This document shows, in pieces, positions 1-8,662 of a stretch of DNA of 64,000 nucleotides; positions within the stretch are counted from its first letter, which is position 1, and the number at the start of each line of letters is the position of its first letter. The stretch is from contig CAVUHX010000039.1 of assembly GCA_963741405.1 (NCBI GenBank), positions 620,001 to 684,000 on the forward strand. The letters run 5' to 3'. The translations under genes and the position numbers were made by a program. The notes beneath the pieces were generated by a model that searched no databases, had not been told where the DNA came from, and saw nothing but the letters and a program-made list of their open reading frames with translations. This stretch comes from Roseiarcus sp963741405 (GTDB taxonomy: Bacteria; Pseudomonadota; Alphaproteobacteria; Rhizobiales; Beijerinckiaceae).

Positions 1-217
1 CGCCGTCGGACGATGAAGCAGTGTCCTGACCGGAGAGCGCCCAATCGTCGGGATCCGAAGGCGCATTCGCTGGCGGAATAAGGGCTTCGGGCCGTTATAT
101 GGACTTGCCGATTGAGAAAATAAAGTCCAAAACGACCGCGAGATTGACCCGGCGCTGGCAAGCCCGACGCTGGGTGTGGGGCTGGCGCGCGACCGCGCCA
201 TTGTTTTGAGGCTTGAG

Positions 218-568
218 ATGCCGAAAGAAAAATCTGGCCGGGAATCGGGCAGGACAGTCACGAGAGCGGACCTGTCGGAGATCGTCTATCAGCGCGTCGG
301 ATTGTCGCGCTCCGAATCCGCCGAACTCGTGCAGTCGGTGCTGGACGAGATCTGCGATGCGGCGGCGCGCGGAGAGACAGTGAAGCTTTCCGGCTTCGGC
401 TCGTTCGTCGTCCGCTCGAAGGGGGAACGGATCGGCCGCAATCCGAAGACCGGTGTCGAGGTGCCGATCCTTCCGCGCCGTGTGATGGTGTTCAAGCCGT
501 CCAACGTCCTGAAGGAGCGGATCAACGGCGGCGGCGCCAGTCCAGCCGGCGCCGAAGGCGAGGAATAG
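218..568 (+). CDS. ihfA: Integration host factor subunit alpha
   Basis: The product is the alpha subunit of the IHF heterodimer, a nucleoid protein that bends DNA for transcription, recombination and replication. The 116-residue HU/IHF fold is complete. The RADLSEIVYQ N-terminal helix, the SGFGSFVVRSK strand region and the family signature GRNPKTGVEVPILPRR that forms the DNA-binding arm are all present. The reading frame is open back to 176, but the start at 218 gives the usual family length. A MerR regulator follows about 95 bases downstream, the standard alphaproteobacterial order. The Ala/Gly/Glu-rich C-terminal tail is typical of alphaproteobacterial IhfA. Confidence 0.95.
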   Translation: MPKEKSGRESGRTVTRADLSEIVYQRVGLSRSESAELVQSVLDEICDAAARGETVKLSGFGSFVVRSKGERIGRNPKTGVEVPILPRRVMVFKPSNVLKERINGGGASPAGAEGEE

Positions 569-663
569 CGGGCAGGGCCGGCGACCCGGGCTCGCTTTCT
601 CGCGCGCATCGACTGATAATGGAGCGGCGTCGGGGCGGCCGACGATGATTCGCCCCGCCCGAC

Positions 664-1188
664 ATGCCGAGCGAGGCGATGGAAAAGAGCCCCGAGGCCT
701 TTCGAACGATCCGTGAAGTCGCCGAAGCGACGGATCTGCCGCAGCACGTGCTGCGCTTCTGGGAGACGCGGTTTCCGCAGATCCGGCCGCTGAAGCGGGC
801 GCGGGGCCGACGCTATTACCGCCCCGAAGACGTCGAGCGGCTGAAGCTCATCCGGCGCCTCCTGTACGATGAGGGCTACACCATCAAGGGCGTGCAGAAG
901 CTGTTCAAGGAACAGGGCGTTCAGAACGTGGGGTCCGCCGTCCTTGACGCCCGGCTGCCGTTCGCGCTGGCCTTCTCCTTCGCAGCCGACGAGCAGGAAG
1001 AGGAATCTCTGCATCCCGCTCCCGCCGTCGAATCCGAACGGCTTTCCGCGCCCGTCGACCGGGAACCGCCGTCGGCGCCGTCTGCGCCGCACCTGTCGGC
1101 AGAAGAGATCGCGGCGCTTCACGGCGTGCTGGCCGAAATCCACGAGGCCCGGCGGATCCTCGGACAGGCCCGTTCGCAGCCGGCGTGA
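664..1188 (+). CDS. MerR-family transcriptional regulator downstream of ihfA
   Basis: This 174-residue protein begins with a MerR-type winged helix-turn-helix (about residues 14-85): TIREVAEATDLPQHVLRFWE followed by RRYYRPEDVERLKLIRRLL. The rest is low-complexity and Ala/Pro/Glu-rich, with no recognisable ligand-binding cysteines, so the effector is unknown. A MerR gene immediately after ihfA is a conserved arrangement in alphaproteobacteria, and the two are probably cotranscribed. The tRNA-Pro gene lies 60 bases downstream on the same strand. Confidence 0.88.
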   Translation: MPSEAMEKSPEAFRTIREVAEATDLPQHVLRFWETRFPQIRPLKRARGRRYYRPEDVERLKLIRRLLYDEGYTIKGVQKLFKEQGVQNVGSAVLDARLPFALAFSFAADEQEEESLHPAPAVESERLSAPVDREPPSAPSAPHLSAEEIAALHGVLAEIHEARRILGQARSQPA

Positions 1189-1248
1189 TCGCGGTTCGCC
1201 GCGGGCGGCATTGCCAGCGGCGCCCCCGGCGCCTATAAGGAGCGCCGT

Positions 1249-1326
1249 CGGAGTGTAGCGCAGCCCGGTTAGCGCACTTGTCTGGGGGACAAGGGGTCGT
1301 GGGTTCGAATCCCGCCACTCCGACCA
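1249..1326 (+). tRNA. tRNA-Pro (GGG anticodon)
   Basis: The cloverleaf can be read directly. The acceptor stem CGGAGTG pairs with CACTCCG. The anticodon stem CTTGT/ACAAG encloses the loop CTGGGGG, giving anticodon GGG. The T-arm GTGGGTTCGAATCCCGC is standard, followed by discriminator A and an encoded CCA end. No integrase gene abuts its 3' end, so there is no sign that it is a currently occupied attachment site. Confidence 0.95.
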
Positions 1327-1433
1327 TCCGACACACTGAAATAAATTATGATTCCATAGGGGTGGCTACCTAAGCGGGGTTTCGGGAAAATCTCGGAGTG
1401 ACCACCCCTGGGCGACATGACGCTGACCGAGCC

Positions 1434-1796
1434 TCACGCCGCAGAGCCGCCTGAATATGGCGGGGTGGTTCCTCCGATCGGCGGCTTCCTCATGATGACG
1501 AATCCCGCCCGCTCAATATGGTCGACGAGCTTCCGCGCAACAATCGCAGACATGAGTTCGTCCGCACGGTGGAGGCGGTTGCCTCCGTTGCGTCGAAGCG
1601 CGAATGCCAGAGCCTCGGCCAGGTCTTCCGGGCTAGCGGGCGTGAGATCGTCCAGATTGTCTGCATTGTCTGGATCGTCCCGAGCGCGACGTCGCGACGG
1701 GAAAAGGGCAAGGACATTCTCGACGGGTTGCGAGGGGTCTCTTGAGTCTTTGACCATCGATAGCCTACTGCATTCGGAAAGGGTTGCGTCCGACAC
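1434..1796 (-). CDS. Hypothetical protein, 120 aa
   Basis: I do not recognise a family. The C-terminal half (SPEDLAEALAFALRRNG, then ADELMSAIVARKLVDHIERAGFVI) reads as amphipathic helices with normal alphaproteobacterial composition, unlike the Arg/Pro-rich shadow frames around it. There is no signal peptide or membrane segment. It lies on the opposite strand to ihfA and the tRNA, so it is a separate unit. The exact start is uncertain: an internal Met at residue 14 is possible. Confidence 0.5.
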   Translation of the reverse strand: MSDATLSECSRLSMVKDSRDPSQPVENVLALFPSRRRARDDPDNADNLDDLTPASPEDLAEALAFALRRNGGNRLHRADELMSAIVARKLVDHIERAGFVIMRKPPIGGTTPPYSGGSAA

Positions 1797-2339
1797 TGGA
1801 CCGATTGAGGCCGAACGAAGCCCGAGTGTTGGCGAAGCATGGACGCCGGTGTTGAGTCACGGCTTAACCGAGCTTGCAAAAATTGATCGAACAAGTGTCG
1901 GGAGCAAGCCGAACTAACCCATGGTTGCGCCCGGCGCTCGCATGCCGCCAGAACGAGGAGCGACCGGGGCGCATTGCGACGACGAAATTGGAAAAGCAGG
2001 CGGCTATCGCTCGCCACCCCTTTCCGGGAGGCAATGGAACGGGTGGGCCAATTTCGTCGTCGGCGTCATGCTATCAGTCGAAGCTTTTCCGAGACTGACG
2101 ACCCTCGATAACCCTGGTCGCTGCGTCGACGCCGATGCGGACGCGCTTGCCCGTCATGCGCGCCACAATGAACGCTACGCGCCGCCAGTGCGGGGCGTTC
2201 GCCCAGCGTGCGTTTTCCCGTCCGGCAGGATCAGGTCACGCTCGCGATGGCGCCGTCTCGTTGCGGGATCAGTCCTCGACCCTCCTGGCGACGTCGAAGC
2301 CATCGGAGCGACCTCGGCCAGTCCAGGGGCGCCCGAACG
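1797..2339. other. Intergenic stretch, no gene supported
   Basis: The open frames here are Arg/Pro/Ser-rich, overlap one another, and lack convincing ribosome binding sites. I see no RNA gene, terminator or mobile-element end in this stretch. Confidence 0.5.
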
Positions 2340-2687
2340 TCACCAGGTGCAGTGACGATAGCCCCAGCGGCCAATCCAGCAATGCCGGACGGGGCCGGCG
2401 TAGAACCCGTAGACTGGGCGATGCCAGCCCCAGCCCCGCCGATGCCAGGGGTGACGCCAGCCCCAGCCGTGCGCATGCCAGCCCCAGCCGCGATGCCAAC
2501 CCCAACCGTGCCCATGCCAACCTCCCCCGCCATGCCACCAGACATTTTCGACTCCGGCCGCGGTGACCGGCTGTCCGAGTGAGGGAGAAGAAAGCGTGAA
2601 CGCGGAAGAAGGGCAGGACGTCGCGAGTAACATCGTCGCTCCTGCAATGGCGGCGCAAGCACCGCCCAAGACACCGCGCGAAAGCAT
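2340..2687 (-). CDS. Secreted Trp/His/Gly-rich small protein, copy 1
   Basis: The start at 2687 follows a strong ribosome binding site (GGAGGAAA). The 115-residue product has a hydrophobic Ala-rich export signal with the likely end near SSAFTLSS, then a repetitive region of HGWGW and HRGW units. It closes with the conserved tail YGFYAGPVRHCW...HC. The same signal peptide and tail occur in a second gene at 10396-10695, so this is a two-member paralogous family. I know no biochemical role. The envelope location and possible metal binding by the His/Trp-rich repeats are inferences from composition. Confidence 0.75.
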   Translation of the reverse strand: MLSRGVLGGACAAIAGATMLLATSCPSSAFTLSSPSLGQPVTAAGVENVWWHGGGGWHGHGWGWHRGWGWHAHGWGWRHPWHRRGWGWHRPVYGFYAGPVRHCWIGRWGYRHCTW

Positions 2688-2993
2688 GTTTTCCTCCGTA
2701 ACTTCGAATCGCAATTCATAGGACGCCTCCGCACCTGAACAGGGCGTGAAACGCTTGGGCGAGGGTCCGCCCGAATTTTGCCGGCCGAGCCAAATCCGCG
2801 AACCGCGCCCTCGCCGGGCCGCCAGCGTCGCCGACGCAGACATCCAAAGGAGGGAGGAGAACTACGCAAGGAGTCCGTCGCGTAATTAATTCGCATTTAA
2901 TTTCAACGTTGTGCCGCGAACTCCCTTACTAACGCCGTTCACACCTGTCACGAAGGCGCCTGATAACAGAAGTATGACAACAATGGATGCCCG

Positions 2994-3200
2994 ATGCAAA
3001 AGACGGCGATGACGGCCGAAGAGCTGGAGGCGCTCCATTTCGCTGATGGCTTGCCGTGGAAGGAGATCGCGGCGATGGCGCACTGCGCCACCTACTACGC
3101 CTCCGACATGGTGTGGGCGCGGAGGTACAGCCGGGCGCGCGACGCTGGCAAGTCCGCCGAGGAGTCGGTGGCCTATGCGCGGGGCGAAAGTCAATTGTGA
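2994..3200 (+). CDS. Hypothetical small protein, 68 aa
   Basis: This short acidic-basic ORF (MTAEELEALHFADGLPWKEIAAMAH...) has helix-like composition unlike the neighbouring shadow frames. The stretch LPWKEIAAMA resembles the first helices of a helix-turn-helix, but no complete domain can be claimed. The start could also be the internal Met at residue 6. There is no strong ribosome binding site, so it remains a weak call. The 300 bases before it hold no other gene. Confidence 0.35.
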   Translation: MQKTAMTAEELEALHFADGLPWKEIAAMAHCATYYASDMVWARRYSRARDAGKSAEESVAYARGESQL

Positions 3201-3587
3201 GCTTGCGGCCGTTGTTGACGCATCCCGCCGCTCAAGCCGAGCGGAAAATAGAATCCCGTCGTGGACTCTTGGGGAGGCGATGGGCCACGCGATTCTGTTC
3301 CCGGAAGCGCAACCCCGCCTTATTGATCCAGATCAATGCGCGCTCGCCGCGATCTGCGATACTGCCGATGTCATCAGCCAAATGCGTGCGCACACATTTG
3401 GAGTGAGACTTTGACTAGAGTGCGGGCCGAGGGGATCTCTACCTCGGCCCGGCTTCGTTTGTCAGGACTTGGCGCGCGAGTGGAAGCCGAAGTGATCGCG
3501 TTCGGTGAAGTGTGCGGGACATCTTCGTCGCTTGTAGAGGCCAAATCCTTGAACCTCGCCCCGCATGACCGAGAGAAGTTGCCTGGA

Positions 3588-3905
3588 ATGTCCGAAAAGA
3601 GCGTTGAGTCCTGCACCGCGAAAAGGCTAGAGGATCTGATCGCCGATACACAGGCTCTAGATCGACGGATTCGGAATTTAGAGAAGGCCGGCTGCGCGGT
3701 TGCAGAACAGGCGCGGACAGACCCGGTTCCGGTCGAGGAGAATCCACTTCCTCTCCTCGCTGGAGCAGCAACAGCGCCATCGACCGCCCCGACCCTGGCC
3801 GCGCCAAGGGCCGTCAGCTATCGGGTTTATCTTCGGGAGTACATGAAGAGAGAGCGACAGCGGCGAGCGCTCGGCGGCAACGGCGACGCAGGCCGTGGCG
3901 CCTAG
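3588..3905 (+). CDS. Hypothetical protein with basic C-terminal segment
   Basis: The frame is open from 3336, but the start at 3588 follows a GAGAGAAG-like binding site and removes an Arg-rich leader. The product has a short coiled-coil-like helix (KRLEDLIADTQALDRRIRNLEKAG), a Pro/Ala linker, and a C-terminal motif YRVYLREYMKRERQRR. Similar Y-REYM-basic endings occur in small hypothetical proteins and phage-like proteins of Rhizobiales. The function is unknown. A perfect hairpin at 4011-4039 lies about 100 bases downstream and may terminate transcription. Confidence 0.5.
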   Translation: MSEKSVESCTAKRLEDLIADTQALDRRIRNLEKAGCAVAEQARTDPVPVEENPLPLLAGAATAPSTAPTLAAPRAVSYRVYLREYMKRERQRRALGGNGDAGRGA

Positions 3906-4010
3906 GCCATCGCGCCGCTCATGGTTCCTTTCTTCAATCGGGGTTTCCGGGAACAGGCGCCATGAATAAGACGCCTCTGCGCCTGAACAGCACGTGAAGC
4001 AGCCCGCCTA

Positions 4011-4039
4011 ATAATCCCTCGACCGGCACGAGGGATTAT
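4011..4039. repeat. Perfect 11-bp inverted repeat (hairpin)
   Basis: The arms ATAATCCCTCG and CGAGGGATTAT are perfectly complementary across a 7-base loop. No T-run follows on either strand, so a classical intrinsic terminator is not proven. A protein-binding palindrome or RNA hairpin is equally possible. It lies in a 440-base gap between the genes ending at 3905 and starting at 4343; I see no gene in that gap. Confidence 0.6.
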
Positions 4040-4342
4040 CGCGGTGCCAAGAGGCTTCCGCGGCTTGGCATCGATTGGCGGGCCTAGGCGGCGAGCCTCG
4101 CCCAGCCCGCTCTCGCCCGCTGCCCGAGGCTTTCACTACTCGACAGGCGGCGAAAAGTTGAGTGGTCCGACCGCGCGTCAACCGTTGCACCATGAACCTT
4201 TGAGCGTCATCAATGCGCACGCGCCGCAATCTGCTATGGTAGCAGTTGTAAGCCTCGTTAAGAAGGCTAATCGCCCCAAGCGTCGGGCCGTGGTTCCCCC
4301 GCCCCTCCTTTGACTGCGGCCCGCGAATAAAGGAGGTAGCAC

Positions 4343-4558
4343 ATGCGCAGCCTCGTTCAACCGCTGCCATCCATGCACTGCGAACACTGCAACGGCGAGT
4401 TGCTCTTCAAACGTATTGAGCTAGACGATACGGTCTTAGAGGTCGAAGTCCAGGTGTTCGTTTGCGCAAAATGCGGACGCGAGCACTCGAGGAAGCTGAT
4501 CCACGATCCCTATACTGCGCACACTGCGCAGAAACGGAAGGATGGCCAAGCCGAATAG
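4343..4558 (+). CDS. Small zinc-ribbon-like protein
   Basis: An excellent ribosome binding site (AAAGGAGG) precedes the ATG. The 71-residue product carries two CxxC knuckles, CEHC near residue 13 and CAKC near residue 40, separated by an acidic strand-rich segment. This is the layout of a small zinc ribbon. No catalytic domain is present, so it is probably a structural or nucleic-acid-binding small protein. The 3' end overlaps the degraded end of the convergent gene at 4510-5269. Confidence 0.65.
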   Translation: MRSLVQPLPSMHCEHCNGELLFKRIELDDTVLEVEVQVFVCAKCGREHSRKLIHDPYTAHTAQKRKDGQAE

Positions 4559-5269
4559 AAACGATTGAACCGCGCTCGATGAGGCGCAGCGGCCGGCGCG
4601 CGAATGGAAGCCGAGGTAAGGCCGCACGGGTCAGGTGTTTGACCCAAATCAATTCGGACGCGCCGCGACTCGGGCAATGCTTTCGGGTTAGACGCGGGGC
4701 GAGTGCCCCGTCTAACGGCTCGGGCCGAGGGGGGGTGGGTCCGTGGGCTCGCCGGCGGCCCCTCAGGTCCGGGCCACTCCACCGTGACGTCAGTTTCCCA
4801 TTGATTGGGGCTAGTGGGCTTTGCCGTGAAGGTGAATGACTTGCCGACCATCGATGCCGCGCTGCCGGATGCAACCGGCCAGCGGCCCTTGCCGGTAGCG
4901 GTCCAGCCGGTCACTTTTCCGTCAGCCATCGTTAGCGCCAGGCTTCCCGACGCCGTCACGCTCACCGAAGAGGCGCCCGGCGCGAGCGACGCCGCTGCCA
5001 GAGAGCAGGACGGCGTTTGGCCCGTCCCATTCCCAAATATTCGTGTTGGTCAAAACCCAGCCGCTCCACGGGCCTGATTCGATGCGACAACTCTCTTGTA
5101 CAACCTCGATCGCATGATGGTCGCGATCTCCTACCGGCTCGCGCGCGCCTGAAGCGCCAAAGCCCTGACAGATGAGTTTGAAATGATTCTCCTGCGCGAC
5201 AGCACTTGACGCAACCGCCAAGAGCGCGACGGCAGCCGTCATAGTCGCTGTTCGAACCAACGTGATCAT
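4510..5269 (-). pseudogene. Exported hypothetical protein, frame broken
   Basis: The start at 5269 follows GGAGG and encodes a clear signal peptide (TAAVALLAVASSAVAQ) and about 70 residues of mature protein (HFKLICQGFG..., NTNIWEWDGPNAVLLSG). The frame then runs into nonsense, while a second frame from about 5000 continues with plausible strand-rich protein (SVSVTASGSLALTMADGKVT, GKSFTFTAKP, NQWETDVTVEWPGP). The two join across a shift between about 4978 and 5003. It reads as one exported beta-rich protein with an indel. After about 4740 the second frame degrades into Arg/Pro-rich sequence. Confidence 0.5.
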
Positions 5270-5416
5270 AAGCGTCCTCCACCTGCGAGGCGCATCTGCC
5301 GCCGCTCGTTCCCTCAACAGGCGTCCTCTGCATTGATCGACGTCAATGCGCCCGCTTTTTGCACATTCCGAGGGTTGGCCATTTGCTCGAATTTGGACTC
5401 GATCCCCACCACGGAC

Positions 5417-6623
5417 CTACGCCGGCGCCTGGGGCAGGGGCCGGTTGCGGCCGTAGCGATCGTGGCTCGACACCCAGTCGCCGGCGAGCACAGCCGAGGA
5501 GAGCGAAATCTCGCCCGCCAGCACCGCGGCGGCGCAGATTTCGGCGAATTTCGCCGCCTTGCCCGAGCCGCGGCAACCGAGGATGTCGAGACACTCGCCC
5601 TGGGTCGCAAGTCCGGTGCCGCCGCCGACCGTCGCGACGATCAGCGCGGTCAGGGTGATCGACCAGTAGTAGTCGCCGTTGTCGAGGAGTTGGCTGTAGA
5701 CGACGCCGGCATGCGATTCGGCGACATTGGCGGCGTCCTGGCCGGTGGCGATGAAGATCGCCGCCAGCCCGTTGGCGGCGTGCGAGCCGTTGTTGGCCGA
5801 CCCGGCGAGAAAGGCGCCGGCCTGGGAAATCTGCCGGACATAGAAGAGATCCTTCGTGTCGACCCGCATGATGCTCTTCAGCACGTCCTTCTTCACCGTC
5901 GCCTCGGCGACGACGCGCCGGCCGCGGGTCGCGAGCATATTCATTTGCGAGTGTTTCTTGTCCGTGTCGGTGTTGCCGGAGAGGACGTAGCGGGCCCCGC
6001 CCGGGATAGTTCGTCTTGATCCATTCGCAGGCGGCGAAGGTCGCCTTGCTGGTCATGTTCTGGCCGGCGGCGTCGCCGGTCGTGTAATTGAACCTGAGGT
6101 GCCGCACGGGTCCGACTGCGAATTGCGCGATGCTCTGGAGCCGTCCGGTGCGGGTCGTCGCCTCGGCCGCGGACTTGATCGCGGCGAAATGCTCGCGCAC
6201 CCATTCGCCGAAGACGCGGGCCTCGAGCGCATCCTCGAAGATGAAGACCGGGGAGCGCTGCATCGCCTCTTCGACGATCGTCGCTTTCGCGCCGCCGCAT
6301 TCGGTCAGCACCCGCATGCCGCGGTTGTAGCTGGCGACCAGCGTTCCTTCGGTCGTCGCCATCGGCACGTAGAAATCGCCCCGCGCATGCTCGCCGTTGA
6401 TGCGCAACGGACCAGCGAGCCCGATCGGCACCTGCGCGGCGCCGATGAAGTTCTCGATGTTCCCGGGCAGGACGGACGGGTCGAAGGCGTAGCGGCCGAC
6501 ATGGTCGAGCTTGGCGCCGGTCTGGGCTTCGACGAAGGCGCGGCGTTCGGCTGCCGCCTCGGCCGTATAATCGTCGGCGCGGTGCCGCGGAATATGCGTC
6601 CGCGCGCCTGTCGAACCCGTCAT
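5417..6623 (-). pseudogene. Hydroxymethylglutaryl-CoA reductase, frameshifted
   Basis: HMG-CoA reductase makes mevalonate from HMG-CoA with NAD(P)H. The first frame (6623 to about 6000) has ENFIGAAQVPIGLAGPL and VPMATTEGTLVASYNRG, the class signature with the catalytic Glu, plus TGDAAGQNMTSKA. A second frame, from about 6000 to the stop at 5417, continues with NGSHAANGLAAIFIATGQDA, TVGGGTGLATQ and AGDWVSSHDRYGRNR, which hold the Asp and His positions. The break is in the run CCCGGGCGGGG at about 5998-6002: removing one G restores the frame through YPGGARYVLSGNTDTDKK. The total length, about 400 residues, fits a soluble enzyme. Assembly error and real inactivation are both possible. Confidence 0.85.
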
Positions 6624-6802
6624 CGTCGCCGCCTCCCGCGCCGCCGGCCGGTTAGCGCCGGCGCGCCTCGCGGAAGGGCACTATACGAGGTTGGGACGCG
6701 GCGCGACCGGCCGATTGCCGCAGGTCCCAGTCCGGCGACAGATCCCGGTCCGGCGACGGGTCCCAGTCCGGGGGAACGCGGGCTACCGGCGTGTTCGATT
6801 CG

Positions 6803-6818
6803 CATAATATATATTATG
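6803..6818. repeat. 16-bp perfect AT palindrome upstream of HMG-CoA reductase
   Basis: CATAATATATATTATG is its own reverse complement, an AT island in a GC-rich genome. It lies about 180 bases upstream of the HMG-CoA reductase start, in a 444-base gene-free gap (6624-7067). It could be an operator, or simply a promoter-proximal AT patch. Confidence 0.6.
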
Positions 6819-6828
6819 GAACCACGCG

Positions 6829-6851
6829 AACAGGGAATCATTTTCCCTGTT
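6829..6851. repeat. Perfect 9-bp inverted repeat next to the AT palindrome
   Basis: AACAGGGAA and TTCCCTGTT flank a 5-base loop, 10 bases after the AT palindrome. The pair forms a compact two-palindrome block in the gap between the HMG-CoA reductase and MBL-hydrolase genes. No T-run follows. Confidence 0.55.
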
Positions 6852-7067
6852 GATTGCCCGCTTGACGTAGGTTGTATTTCTCCGCGGATTGGCACAAGCA
6901 CTTGAAATATCACACCTTATCCCGCCAGCATTTCGGGCGCGGAGCAATGTTTTTCGCCGTTTATTTTCGTCCAAAGAGGGAAAACAGCGAAAACCCCCTT
7001 GTTCAGGGAGCGCGTCCCGAGCGCAGGAAAGCGTGGATGGCCGTTTCAACCGACAGCCATTCCCCCC

Positions 7068-7871
7068 TCAGCCGCCGAAGTCCTCGACGCGCATCCCGTC
7101 AAAGGCCGGAATGACATTCGGCGGCAGGCGTTTGCGTAGCGTTTCGTAATCGAGGTCGGTGTGCAGGTTGGTCAGGATGGCCCGGCGCGGACGCATGGCC
7201 TCGATTTCCGCCAACGCCTCGTCCAGGCTGAAATGCGAGGGGTGCGGACGATAGCGCAGCGCGTCGATGATCCACACATCGAGCCCCTGCAGGAGAGCCC
7301 GGCTGGCCTCCGGAATGCGTTTGACGTCAGGGGTGTAGGCGAGCTCGCCGAAGCGGAACCCGAGCGCGCTGATCTCGCCGTGGTCGAGGTCGAATGGCGT
7401 CGCCTCGATCGGTCCGCCCATTCCCACGATTCGGCAGGGGTTGCCGGCCGCAAGGCGCAGATCCGTTGCGATCGGCGGATAGGAACTGCCGTCAGGAGTT
7501 TTGAAAATATAGGAAAAGTTGTGTCGCACCGTCAGCGCCGTCGGCTCGTCCATATGCATGTCGATGCGCCGCCCGGCCTGAAGATAGAGCGGCCTGAGAT
7601 CGTCGATCCCGTGCGTGTGGTCGGCGTGCGGGTGGGTGAGCAGCACCGCGTCGACCCGCCTCACGTCCGCATCGATCAGCTGCTCCCGCAGGTCGGGTCC
7701 CGCGTCGACGAGCGCCGTCGTCACGCCGCCCGCGCCGATGCGCTCGACGAGCGCCGAACAGCGACGGCGGCGGTTGCGCGGATTGGCGGGGTCGCACGCG
7801 CCCCACCCCTGTGCGACGCGCGGAACGCCCGCCGAGGAGCCGCAGCCGAGAATGGTCAGGCGAAGGCTCAA
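7068..7871 (-). CDS. Metallo-beta-lactamase-fold hydrolase (PhnP-like)
   Basis: This 267-residue MBL-fold phosphoesterase-type protein has LTILGCGSSAGVPR at the N-terminus and the metal-binding motif THPHADHTHG (HxHxDH). Further metal ligands are likely at NLHTD near the C-terminus. It is predicted to be a cytosolic cyclic-phosphate or phosphonate-type diesterase; the substrate is unknown. Translation most likely starts at the TTG at 7871, whose TTGA overlaps the TatD stop. This makes it the third gene of a coupled metG-tatD-MBL operon, a conserved alphaproteobacterial order. Confidence 0.88.
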   Translation of the reverse strand: MSLRLTILGCGSSAGVPRVAQGWGACDPANPRNRRRRCSALVERIGAGGVTTALVDAGPDLREQLIDADVRRVDAVLLTHPHADHTHGIDDLRPLYLQAGRRIDMHMDEPTALTVRHNFSYIFKTPDGSSYPPIATDLRLAAGNPCRIVGMGGPIEATPFDLDHGEISALGFRFGELAYTPDVKRIPEASRALLQGLDVWIIDALRYRPHPSHFSLDEALAEIEAMRPRRAILTNLHTDLDYETLRKRLPPNVIPAFDGMRVEDFGG

Positions 7872-8662
7872 GGCCGGGAGCCGCCCCGGTCGAGCTTCGG
7901 GAAAACCCGCAGCGTATTGGCGCGGGTCGCCGCCGCGAGGGCTTCGGGCGCGATTCCCTTCGCGTCCGCGACCGCCTTTGCGGTCGCGGCGACGAACGCC
8001 GGCTCGTTGCGCTGGCCGCGATACGGAACCGGCGCGAGATAGGGAGCATCGGTCTCGACGAGGATGCGGTCGAGCGGAACGTCTCGGGCGATCGCCCGCA
8101 GGTCGCCCGAGTTCTTGAAAGTGACCACGCCGGAAAACGAGATCGAGAAACCGAGGCCGAGAGCGATCTCGGCCAGGGCGCGGGACGAGGTGAAGCAGTG
8201 GAGCAGGGCGCCGAACGGCCCCTGCCCCATCTCGTCCTTCAGGATCGCGGCGGTGTCGTTCTCGGCTTCGCGGGTGTGGATGACGATCGGCAGACCGAGC
8301 TCGCGCGCAACCGCGATCTGGCCGCGGAACACGCGCTGAGCCACCTCCGGCGGAGCATGGTTGTAGTGGTAGTCGAGGCCGGCCTCGCCGATCCCGACGC
8401 ATTTGGCATGCTCGGCGAACCGGCGCATGGCGTCGAAATCCGAAGCCGCCTTCCCCGCCGCCTCGTGCGGATGCGTTCCGACGGTGAAGAAGACGCTGTC
8501 ATAGCGCTCGGCGATCGCCGCGACCCGCGCCGCCTGATCGAGCCGCGTCCCGATGGTGATCATCCGCTCGACCCCGGCGGCGTGCGCCCGCTCGACGACC
8601 GCGTCGAGTTCGTCGGCGAAATCGGGAAAGTCGAGGTGGCAATGGCTGTCGATCAGCGTCAC
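7868..8662 (-). CDS. tatD: TatD-family metal-dependent DNase
   Basis: The product is a TIM-barrel hydrolase of the amidohydrolase superfamily with 3'-5' nuclease activity in characterised members. The 264-residue protein starts with the metal-binding LIDSHCHLDFPDF. It also shows GIGEAGLDYHYN, IVIHTREAENDT, ALLHCFT and ILVETDAPYLAP, the standard TatD signature series. The GTG start at 8662 overlaps the metG stop as GTGA, so translation is coupled to metG. The stop overlaps the TTG start of the MBL hydrolase. Confidence 0.94.
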   Translation of the reverse strand: MTLIDSHCHLDFPDFADELDAVVERAHAAGVERMITIGTRLDQAARVAAIAERYDSVFFTVGTHPHEAAGKAASDFDAMRRFAEHAKCVGIGEAGLDYHYNHAPPEVAQRVFRGQIAVARELGLPIVIHTREAENDTAAILKDEMGQGPFGALLHCFTSSRALAEIALGLGFSISFSGVVTFKNSGDLRAIARDVPLDRILVETDAPYLAPVPYRGQRNEPAFVAATAKAVADAKGIAPEALAAATRANTLRVFPKLDRGGSRP

